This document shows, piece by piece, positions 52,801 through 62,200 of a DNA stretch of 64,000 nt. The position numbers and the translations under genes are program-made. Below the pieces are notes generated by a model. It was not told the DNA's origin, did no database searches, and saw nothing but the letters and a program-made list of their open reading frames with translations. Positions within the stretch are counted from its first letter, which is position 1. Each line of letters begins with the position of its first letter. This stretch comes from SXOA01 sp046153945 (GTDB lineage: Bacteria; Planctomycetota; Planctomycetia; Pirellulales; Pirellulaceae), in NCBI GenBank assembly GCA_046153945.1, contig JBJXFF010000201.1, positions 1 to 64,000 of the forward strand. The letters are read 5' to 3'.

Positions 52801-55800
52801 CGTCTGACGACGCAGGGCAGTAGCGATCCACGAGCGAATGGGCTGGACATAGGCGTTATTAACCCCCGCCTTTTCCACAAGCTGTTGCGCGCGCTGAAAT
52901 GCATCAACCGCGTCTTCAACCTTGTCTCGCAGGAAAAGACACACGCCATCCGCCAACAACACTTGAGCGCTTACTTGAACATCCTTGCGAATACGTTGCA
53001 GCTCGATTTCGAGAATATCAGCCGGAATCTTGCCCCCCGTCGCCTGTGCCCATACATCCAAGCTGAACCCGGATGCTTGGGCGTCTCCCAGTTCGACGCC
53101 AGAGAAGTGAATCTGCCTGGCCAGATCCTGGCTGGCCTTCAAATCGCCCAGCCGAAACAGGCTGAGTTCCATATGGACACGCGCAACATTGACCTCCCAT
53201 AGGTCACCCGCTCGCTCCAGAACTCTTACAGCTTCGCGGCATTTTTCGATGCACTCTTCAAAGTGGGAGGCTCCGTAAAGAACGACGCCATAGAAATTGA
53301 GAGCCTGACCCTGTCCCCACAAATCACCAAGCGACTTGTAGATTGCCAACGACTTCTGTGCATACACAATTCCCCGGCTGAAATAGGCGACCAAACCCAT
53401 CACGGGGGCATGAATAGAATAGGCTTGAGCCAGTTCCAAAGTGGGAGGATAGCGCTCGGCCAGATTCATGCCGCGCAAGTGAGTCCAGAGACAAGGAATT
53501 TGACCTCGGCCGAACCAATAGGCATAGGCCAATCGATTGTGCAGACGAATGACGAGGAGTTGTCTGTCGGCGTCCACAAGTTTCTTGCGGCCCACGAAGA
53601 GACCTGGCAGCGCCGAGTGAAGTACCTGGACAAGTGCTTCCCAAAGGAGTAGAACCCAGAACACGACCGGCCATTTCGGCACCCGCTGGCCGAGCAATTC
53701 CAAGGCCCGCTCAATGGCCTCGATGGCCGTTTGCATGTCGCCTTGTTTGAAGGCTAGCTCCCCGCGCTTGCCCTCGATTTTCCCCTTGGCGACGTCTCCA
53801 ACGGCTAGTTCTCTGGCCGTCTGGGCAATCTCCGCGGCTTCGTCATAACGGCCGCGAAGCATTAGCACGTCGCCGAGTCCTTCGGCAATCCGAAAACGGA
53901 TAGTCTGGTCAGCGGAAGCGCTGCGCTCCGCGATGCGGTACTGCTCTTCAGCAAACTCAAGGGCATGATGAATTCGGGCATCCTCCGCGGCCGCCAGCGC
54001 ATACGGCAACGCCCGTTGGCTTTCTCCGGCTGCGTCGAAGTGATAGGCCAGATCATAGACCCGATTGGGATCCTCGGCTTCGAGATCAACGGCGGCGCGC
54101 AGATGCAATTCTCGACGCTCGGCTTCCGGCAGCCGGGCGAGCAAGGTTTGGCGAAGCTTGTCGTGAATGAAGGCGCAGCGGTCTCCCGCTGATTTGGACC
54201 AGACAATGTGCCGTTGCTGCGCCTCGCGCAGAGCCGCCATCGCCTGCGCCGAAGTCTGCGCTGCCAGCTTCGACGCTGTGAACAGGTCAAACTCTTTGCC
54301 CAAAACCGCTCCGACCGAAAGCAGTTTGATGGTGGTTTCCGGTAACAGTTCAATTCGGCGGGCGAGGAACGCGGCGGCGTGACGCGAAGACTGCACATCG
54401 GCCAGGGCCATAGGCTCTACTTGCCAGCCCCTCTGTATTGGCACCAAAGCGCCGGACTCCACAAGTCCGCGCAAAGCAGCCGCCGCCATGAACGGGCTTC
54501 CCTCCGCCAGTCGCTCGATGACTCCGACCGCCTCATCCGGCAATGGCCCGGCCATCGACTCCACAAGTTTGCGGACACTGGAAGGGTGAAACGCGGGAAG
54601 CTTCAAATGCTCAGAGGAGGTCAGCTCTCGCAAGGGATGGCTGGAATGGACCTCTTCCGAACGAAAGGCAGCGATTAAGAGAATGGGACACTCCCCGGAT
54701 CTGGAACGGCGCTGCCAATTACTGAGAACCTTGAGCGTTAATTGGTCCGCCCATTGGCAGTCATCCAGCAGCACGAGCGCGGGACGACCGGTGGAACCGA
54801 GCGCATCCAGCAGCGAGGTCAACGCTTGAACGCTTCGTGCTTCGGCAAAGGATTCGGGACCGAGCGGCGCATTCGCGCACGAGCCAAAAAGCGCTGCCAA
54901 TTCCGGCAGCGCGGAACATGCTGCTTCCAGTTGATCAGCCAGTCCAATTCTAAGTTTCTCTTCCACGCCCGGCTCGAGTCGTGCCGTTGTGACCACTGCT
55001 TCTGCCACGCCGGTCAAAAGTTGAAACGGAAGTTGAGTGGCCTTGTCGAGGCCATGCCCGCGCAAGATCCAAGCCCCCTGCTGGGCCCCGCGCTGCGCAA
55101 ATTCCGCGAGCAGCCGGCTCTTGCCGCCGCCAGACTCGGCTTCCAACAGGACCAGACCGGGCTGGCCGGATTGTGCGAGTTCTAACTGGGAGTGGAGCGC
55201 CTTCAATTCCTGCCCGCGACCGACGAACGCTGGTTCGGTCAGCGTGCGCCTGCGATCATTCAAGCCGACAACCAGGGCCGGCTCGGACTCACCTCGCTGC
55301 AAGGCCTCGGCGATCACCGCCAGATCGGTGATCACCGCCTCCGCGGATTGATAGCGGTCGCGCGGATCCTTGCGCAACAGTCGCTGAATGACTTCGTCCA
55401 GAACTCGCGGCACAGGCAAACCCAAGCCGCGCAATTCGGGCGGTGGCAACGTCATGTGCTGCCGCAGAATTTCTCCGACACTATTTCCTTGAAACGGAGG
55501 CCGGCCGGCGAGAGACTCAAAGAGCACAATGCCGACCGCATACAGATCGGAACATGCCGTGACCTCCTGGTCGAGCAGGCCTGCTCCTTCGGGAGACAGA
55601 TATTGCGCGGCATCTGCCCAATTCTCTCGAATGTTCGCCTCCAGGTCCGCCGTGCGAGTCAGGCCAAAGTCAACAAGCGTGACTTCACGCACCGGGCCTT
55701 CGGCATTGACAATTACATTGGCTGGCTTGACGTTGCGGTGCAGCACGTCTTTGGCATGGGCTGCCCGCAGGGCGGTCAGCAGGGAGCGGCCAACCAGCAG

Positions 55801-56151
55801 CGAGTCCAATACGGAGAGAGGTTTTTGCCGCAATCGCTCCCGCAATGAGATACCGGGAGTGAAGCGCATGACTCGGTAGAATTGATCTGCTTCCGAGGCG
55901 AAGTCAAGCAACGGAGCCGATTCCCCAATCTTGATTTGCGAGAGAATCTGGGCTTCATGCTCCACCCGCATGCGCACCGAGGCGGAGAAAGAAGACATCG
56001 CCACCGACTTGATCACGACCGTTGCATCTCGGGTAAGATCCGACGCCAGCACCGTTTCCGCACCATCGGCCTCCTTCAGTTGGCGCAGAACCCGGTAGCG
56101 GCCGCCGATTAGTCGCCCGTCCGCGGACAAACTCGTGTGGGCATCGGTCAT
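49849..56151 (-). CDS. Giant hybrid histidine kinase with pseudokinase, AAA ATPase, GAF, two receivers and HPt
   Basis: A 2100-residue protein from the ATG at 56151 (AAGAGGTG upstream). Domain order: a protein-kinase-like domain (about 15-280) with DFG intact but HRN for HRD near 138 and no Gly-rich loop; a VGRxxEL-type ATPase with Walker-A SGGGKSRL near 340 and LLDDCQWAD near 462; several hundred residues of TPR-like helices; a GAF domain (about 1275-1385); a coiled coil; a HisKA with MSHEIRTPMNG near 1472; a HATPase with NLVGNALKF near 1589 and DTGIGIP; receivers with LLDVMMPDMDG near 1764 and LMDVQMPDMDG near 1905; and an HPt with AHTIKGAAAY near 2040. This is the layout of the Ser/Thr-kinase-ATPase-histidine-kinase signal integrators. 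There is no DNA-binding output domain. It lies 86 bases after the PKS gene. Confidence 0.92.
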   Translation of the reverse strand: MTDAHTSLSADGRLIGGRYRVLRQLKEADGAETVLASDLTRDATVVIKSVAMSSFSASVRMRVEHEAQILSQIKIGESAPLLDFASEADQFYRVMRFTPGISLRERLRQKPLSVLDSLLVGRSLLTALRAAHAKDVLHRNVKPANVIVNAEGPVREVTLVDFGLTRTADLEANIRENWADAAQYLSPEGAGLLDQEVTACSDLYAVGIVLFESLAGRPPFQGNSVGEILRQHMTLPPPELRGLGLPVPRVLDEVIQRLLRKDPRDRYQSAEAVITDLAVIAEALQRGESEPALVVGLNDRRRTLTEPAFVGRGQELKALHSQLELAQSGQPGLVLLEAESGGGKSRLLAEFAQRGAQQGAWILRGHGLDKATQLPFQLLTGVAEAVVTTARLEPGVEEKLRIGLADQLEAACSALPELAALFGSCANAPLGPESFAEARSVQALTSLLDALGSTGRPALVLLDDCQWADQLTLKVLSNWQRRSRSGECPILLIAAFRSEEVHSSHPLRELTSSEHLKLPAFHPSSVRKLVESMAGPLPDEAVGVIERLAEGSPFMAAAALRGLVESGALVPIQRGWQVEPMALADVQSSRHAAAFLARRIELLPETTIKLLSVGAVLGKEFDLFTASKLAAQTSAQAMAALREAQQRHIVWSKSAGDRCAFIHDKLRQTLLARLPEAERRELHLRAAVDLEAEDPNRVYDLAYHFDAAGESQRALPYALAAAEDARIHHALEFAEEQYRIAERSASADQTIRFRIAEGLGDVLMLRGRYDEAAEIAQTARELAVGDVAKGKIEGKRGELAFKQGDMQTAIEAIERALELLGQRVPKWPVVFWVLLLWEALVQVLHSALPGLFVGRKKLVDADRQLLVIRLHNRLAYAYWFGRGQIPCLWTHLRGMNLAERYPPTLELAQAYSIHAPVMGLVAYFSRGIVYAQKSLAIYKSLGDLWGQGQALNFYGVVLYGASHFEECIEKCREAVRVLERAGDLWEVNVARVHMELSLFRLGDLKASQDLARQIHFSGVELGDAQASGFSLDVWAQATGGKIPADILEIELQRIRKDVQVSAQVLLADGVCLFLRDKVEDAVDAFQRAQQLVEKAGVNNAYVQPIRSWIATALRRQTEMISGWAPERRKTLLKQASKVVGKALKVARTFQNDLPHALREAGLVAAMQGSTRKARQYLDESLAVAERQGARFEHAQTLLARGRVGKEVGWPEAQKDLTKARQALRALGADFALGEAAEPEPAAQAKTATLSLVDRFDTVLDAGRRIASALSRDTIFKEVREAALRLLRGERCLLLQLQGDAAAEELTMVAGDHRAEYSRAMADRALATGKVVVYSEGQFDEDGALLAGVRSALCAPVFVRGKPAGCFYVDHRNVSGLFKADDVRLAEFIATIAGAALENAEGFAELQRLNETLEQRVAERTAAAEARARELAVSNAELERTAAELRRSEDELRLAKEVAENANRAKSDFLANMSHEIRTPMNGVMGMAELALQTTLTNQQRDYLNIVMQSADSLLRLLNDILDFSKVEAGKLELETIDFPLRDSLGDAMQTFGLRAAEKGVELTYLVPPDVPDTLIGDPGRLRQIVINLVGNALKFTEQGEIVVVVMVEELEDSHVDLHFVVSDTGIGIPLDKQQQIFEAFNQADSSTTRRFGGTGLGLTISKQLVRLMGGNIWVESEPGKGSAFHFTVRFEIAQGSPTHSWISPESLAGMPVLVVDDNRTNRRILEDLLTNWGMQPSMAASGPAALAALDDAALRGEPFRLALLDVMMPDMDGFMLAERIRQRPHLQDCMLIMLSSAGMTENSARCQELGIARYLIKPVKQSDLRNAIVRVLSTREQSIDPAVAASPPVAESRRSLRILLAEDGLVNQRVAREFLEKRGHEVVVVSNGRDAVEAALRDAFDLVLMDVQMPDMDGFEATQAIRQHELSTGRHIPIVAMTAHALKGDRERCLNAGMDDYLTKPIQPALLFEVIEGRKHSPQDSFETPPSQPAMDWKAAVNLVGGSEEMLRELLAIFFQESGAHLLSLRSALQQQNMFEVRRMAHTIKGAAAYFAAPSTVAAASRLEAMGKAGDLSGADEAYSILQREIDRLQQFSAGIVGIR

Positions 56152-56237
56152 GCCCACCTCTTGGCGGTTTGCGTCTGTGTTTCCTGGAACATTGCAATAC
56201 CTCGAACAACGAACTGTTGGTCCGACTCCGTGGACAT

Positions 56238-59200
56238 CTACACAACAACCTGGCCCTCGGCAAATTGCTGGAAATGGATCGCGATACCCTGCAGAATAGC
56301 GGTGATCCGTTCGCGGTTGCGATTCAGGAACCAATGATCTCCGTCAAATTCAATGAGTTCGAAGCCGCCGTCCGTGTGCTGGGCCCACTCCTGGATTTCA
56401 TCGCGGTAGACCATATCATCCTGCCTGGCGGCAAAGGCTGTAATGGGGCAATTCAATGGCGTGTTGGGGTGATACCGGTAGCCCCTCAGCAGCGGATAGT
56501 CTCGTCGCATCAGCGGCAAGATGGACTTGATGAATTCCGGATCGTCCACATAGCGCGAAAGCGAAATCAGATACTCTGGGCTATTATCGGCAATCATCGC
56601 CTTAAGCAGCGTGTCTCGCTTCTGTAGAAGGTGAACTAAATGAGGCGGCAGTGTCCCCGAGACTACATAGTGAGCAGGCTCTTTGTGGTGGCTCTCGCGC
56701 AAGCGGCGAATGACTTCACTCGCCACGATACCCCCGTAACTATGGCCCCAAATCACCACGGGGCGATCGAACAGCGGCAACAGTTGCGGAACGATGAGTT
56801 CGACCAATTGTTCCAGGCTTTCCACCACCGGCTCGCCCATTCGATTTTCGCGCCCGGGTGTTTGGATGGCGAGAATGTCGCAGTCCTCCGGCGGATTGAG
56901 CAGGAAACCCGTGAACAGGGAAGCACCGACTCCCATGGAATGAAAACAAATTAACCGATACGAGGAGTTCTCGGCTCCGCGCCCGCGAATCAGCCAAGGG
57001 TTCAGGATTTGAACTCCCTCCAAATCCGCGAGTGTAAATGTAGGTGAACCAACTGAAGTACGCTGGCGGGTAGCGATGTCGGAAGTTCCGCTGCTCTCTA
57101 GTTGCGAGAGAAGGTCCGCCGCCAAAGTGGAGATGCTTGGCCCCTTGAGCAGCTTGATAAGCGGCACGTTAATGTCCAGCAATCGTGTAATCCACACCTG
57201 CAGATCCGTAAGCATCAAAGAATCCAGACCGAGGTTGTCAATCGATGCGTCCGCGTCGAGCTTTTCCGGAAGTGTATCCAGAATTCTGGCCAGTTTTTCC
57301 GACAATTCCTGTTGCAATCGCTCTTGCTGTTGTCCAGGCTCCAATTCCAGGAGGGCACTGCGCAGGCTGGAATTTCGGGGACGGTTGCTTCGAGAAAGAG
57401 CCGCATCGCTCAAATGGTCAACAAACCGCGCATCTCGAAGCAGGTGAGGATACGCGGTGCGGAAGCGACCCCAGTCGAATCGCGACGTCATCCGCTGGGT
57501 GGCTTGCTGAATCAGGGCGGCTTCGATTTTTCCCAGCACGTCGGCCAGCGGCATGACGAGCATGCCCTGACTTGCGAGCAATCCGATAATGTCTTGAACG
57601 TCGTTCTCGGCTTTGGACATCCCCGCGTAGGACCCCAAAACGCCAAGATTGACGGAGGTTGCGGGGAGCCCTTGTTGGCGGCGAAATTCGGCCAGGGAAT
57701 CTTGAAAGTAGTTGGCGGCGGCATAGTTCAACTGTCCAACCAGGCCAAGCACCGACGAAATGGAAGAGAGCATGAGGAAGAAGTCGAGGTCTACTCCAGC
57801 CGCAAGGGCCGCCGCGTGCAAATTCCAGGCACCTTGCGCCTTGGGGCCGAATACCCGCTGGAAACGGGCCATGTCCATCTTCGGTAGGGAAGCGTCGTCG
57901 AGTAGGGCTGCGCCATGGACGACGCCGGCCAAGGGGGGCAACTCGACCCGGATGCGCTCGATGAGTCGGTCAATCGCGCTGCGATCGGCAACGTCCCCAT
58001 GCGCCAATAGAATTTGAACTCCTTGAGACTGCATGCTCTCCACGGCCACCCGATCTGCATCACTCTTCGGGCCGCTGCGGCTGAGCAACACCAAGTGGCG
58101 CGCTCCGCGGTCGGCCATCCACTTCGCGACCTCCAGACCAAAACCGCTCGCACCTCCGGAAATCAAATAGCAACGATCAGAACGAAAGGCGGCGCTCTGC
58201 GGTGGCAACGTCCGAACTCGCTCCTCTTCCATGTTCATCACGATCTTGCCGTGATAAGCCGCCCGGGTCATGAATTTCATGGCCTCGGGAAGTTTGGAAA
58301 TCGGAAACTCGGTGATTTCATGCGGAGCAAGTTCGCCCCTTTCGAATAGGGCAACCACCTCCGTCATTACGCGCCGATGCAACTCCGGCCTTTGCATCGC
58401 TAGCCGGTCGACATCGACAACAAAGTAAGAAACGTTGTCCCCAAGCCGTTCCAGACTCAGTTTGCTATTGCGATAGATATCCGACTTGCCTAGCTCGACA
58501 AAACGGCCGAACGGTGCGAGGCACTTCAGGCTTTGGGTGATGAAGCGGCCCGTCAGGGAATTCAGAACAACGTCCACGCCGCATCCGCCCGTAACTTCCC
58601 TGACATGATTGTAAAAGTCGAGGGAACGTGAGTCGAACACATGCTCGACTCCACTTTGACGCAGGAAAGCCCGCTTTTCCTTGGTCCCCGCCGTGACAAT
58701 CACCTTCGCGCCGGCCCGCTGCGCCAATTGAATCGCCGCGCCCCCAACCCCGCCAGCGGCAGAATGAATCAGAACCGTTTCCCCGCACTGCAGGCGCGCC
58801 AGATGGCATAGCGAATACCAGGCCGTGATGTAAACGACGGGAATTGCCGCCGCCTGTGACGGCGTTAACTGCTTTGGTTTGTGCGCCACACAATGGCCCG
58901 GAGTAGTAACCCGCCCGCTAAAGCCGTCGGCAACGCGGGCGATCACTTCATCGCCCACCTGAACATGCCGAACCAGTTGGCCCGTATTCAGGACACGGCC
59001 CGCGACTTCCAATCCCAGGCGGTCGCATGCCAGCCCGCCAGAGACGGCACTTGCCGGCAGCAGGCCCATCGCATTCATGACATCTTTGAAGTTCAAGGCG
59101 GCTGCCTGAACGGCTATTTCCACGTCGTTCACCCCCAGTTGTGCCAGTGGAGTCCGACGGAAGACGATTTGATCGAGGGCACCCGGCACACTCACATCGG

Positions 59201-62200
59201 CTCGATAAGCGCCGCCAACTCCCGCTTCCTCGGAGGTTGCCATCTCCTCGGCACTTTCCCGATCCACGGCAATCAACTGCCTGACAAACCGCTTTGCACC
59301 GCGAATCGCGATTTCCGATTCGTCTTGATCACGGCGGATGTAGAGCAACTCTCCCACCAGCGCGTCCAGCTCTTCCAGGGAGCTTGATGCGTTCAGGTCA
59401 ATCACCGTGAGCGGAATATTAGGACATTCGTTGTTGATGACGCGTGCCATGCCGTGCAGAATCGCTTGTCCTAAGTCGAGTTGCCAGTCGCCCGAGACGC
59501 CGGCCGCACTGCTGGTGACGACACACAGGCGAGATACTCCTTCGCGCTTGTGCAATGTTTGAGCCAGATGCATGAGCGACGGGACATAGGGACAGTGGTC
59601 AAGTCCATTCCAGGCAGGATCGACCATGGTCAGCCCTGATGCGAAAACAATCAGCGTGCGCCGGTCGAGCGCCACGTCGGCAAGCAATTCGTCGAACGAT
59701 CTTTGTGGACTGATCCGAAAAACTCGCGGTCGAATCCCTTCTGCAGTCAGCCTCATCACAAGTTCGTCCACCTGAGCCGACGGGTCGGCGATCAGCACAG
59801 CATTGGTATAGTCATTGATTCGGAGGTGCAACTCAGCATCGCGAGGTGCCGGCAACCAGCGGTATTCGTAACAACCTTCGTACAATGCGTCCGACTGATG
59901 CGAACCTGCTCCCATCAGCCGTTTACAGGTCAAACCGAGTACCTCGGCCACCAGTTCGCCGGCCTCATCAAAGAGTAAAGTATCCGAACAGAGATACTCT
60001 TTGTCGTTGCGGGTGGCACGAACGTAGCACCAGACACTTTGCGTGGGCCGGCGGTGGAACCTGACCCGCTCAATGCGGTACGGCAAGTAGATTCGATCCG
60101 GTTCGCCGTTGCGATGGACATCGGCGAACACAACATGCAAGCAGGCGTCGAGAAGCGCCGGGTGAACGGCCAAGGGCTGCGATTCAGGGACCAAATCATC
60201 TGATAGCCGCACTCGGGCGAGCATTTCATGCTCCTGGTGCCACAGTTCCTGAATGCAACGAAACTTCTCTCCATACCCCAGCCCCGCGGCTGCAATCGTC
60301 GCGTAAAACGGCTCGACGGGGAGCACATCAGCAGCCCGAAATTGCTGTCGAATCTCGTCGAGCGAAGCGGCTGATTTTTCAAAGCGGTCATGCACCGTGT
60401 TGATGCGGCCCGTGGAGTGCTTCGACCATGGCGATTCCGGCAGTGCGTCGGCAGGCCGGGTGCAGATGGCATAGTCCCCTTCCCCGGAAACAATTTCGAG
60501 CCTCACTTCGAGCGGGTGACGGCTGTTTGCGGGAAGAATCAACGGGGAATCGAAATGGAGGTTCTCCAGGAACACCGACTCATGGCGAAATTGCTCGCTG
60601 GCCACGGCCCAGGCCAATTCCAGGTGTCCGGTCGCTGGGAAGACAATCTCGCCGTCGACTTGATGATCGCGGAGATACGGGAACTTTTGCGGGTCGAGCG
60701 TCGCTTCCCAGACGGCCAAGCCATTTTCGGTGACCATTTGCGTTTGACGCTTCAGGAACGGATGCTCGAAGCGCCCCCGGCGCAGTTCCGCCGCCGCGGG
60801 GGCTTCAAACCAATGCCGGCTGTGCTGCCAGGCATAGGTGGGCAACCGGACATAGCGCCTGCCGGAACCAAACATCAACTCGGTGTTTGGCTGCAGCCCG
60901 CGCGCCGCAAGTTGCGCCAGGCTTTGGAGGAACACGGTCACTTCCTCTTCCCGCCGGGTCATGGAGGGAGCAATCATCGCATCGGCATCGAGTTTCTTGA
61001 ACAGAGCCTCGGAGCCGCTGACCAGCACGGGATGAGGGCCGATTTCGACAAACGTATCAAAGTTGTGCTGCAACATCGTTCCCAGTGCGCTGGTAAACAG
61101 CACCGGCAGCCGTGCATTCCGATACCAATAATCAGGTCCCAGGTGCCTGCCGCTTTCGCATTGGCCGGTGACGGTCGAATACAGCGGCGTGAATGTCTCG
61201 ACCCCCTGAATATCGTCGAGCGCCTCGCGCATCATCTCCTTGATCGGCTCCATGTGATGGCTGTGATACGCCACCTGAACCCGAACCGGTCGGTTGAAGA
61301 CACCGCGACCTTCCAGCATCCTGGCAATCTGCTCCAGCGGCTCCGGGTCGCCGGACAAGGTGAGCATTTCTGGACCATTGACCGCGCCGATCGAAACCCG
61401 GCCTTCATAGCCCTTGATGAGTGCGCGAGCTTCTTCCAGTTCCAGGCCAACCGCCAGCATGGCCCCTTTGCCGGAAGCGAGATTCTGGGCCTGGGAACGA
61501 TGGAAAATTACCTGGACCGCCTGCTCGAGCGTTAATGCTCCGGCAGCGTAGCCGGCGGCGACCTCGCCAATCGAGTGACCCACGAATCCATCGGGCCGGA
61601 TTCCGTAATGCTCGTAGAGCTTTACGAGTGCGATTTGGATGGCCATGACCGCGGGCTGGACCACGACCGTGTCGTGAATCCTGGAGTCTTGCTCATCCTT
61701 CTGAAGTTCCACAAGCAGCGACCAGCCGGCGAGCCTTTGAAATGCCGCATCGATCTCTTCCATCCAGTGGCGGAAGACGGGTTCTTGCTGCATCAATTGC
61801 CGCCCCATTCCCGCCCACTGTCCTCCCTGGCCCGAAAAGACGAACGCCAGCTTCGGCCTTTTCTTCTTGGTGATCGTCCTCGTCAGGGTTGCGGAATCGA
61901 CTTGCCCGTCGGAATACTTCCGCAGCCTTTCCTCGATGTCCTTAGAGGACTCACCAACAATCGCGAGCAGATGCGGATAGTGGCTGCGCCGAGTGAAGGC
62001 TGAAAAGGCGATGTCCTCAAGCCGCTGCTCAGTGCTGCTCAAGAAGTCCGCATGCCGCAGCGCAAGTGTCCTTAAGGAATCGCGATGAGCCGCACTGAGG
62101 ACATAGAGCTTCTCGCTTTTGGAAACTTCCCCCTTGGTCGCTGCATGTCCACTTTCTCCAGAACTCGCCGAAGACAACGATTGCAACACCACATGGGCGT

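Noticed and set aside
56152..56334. 61-codon N-terminal extension of the giant kinase frame
   Set aside because: It overlaps the PKS end and lacks protein-like sequence. The ATG at 56151 has a ribosome site.
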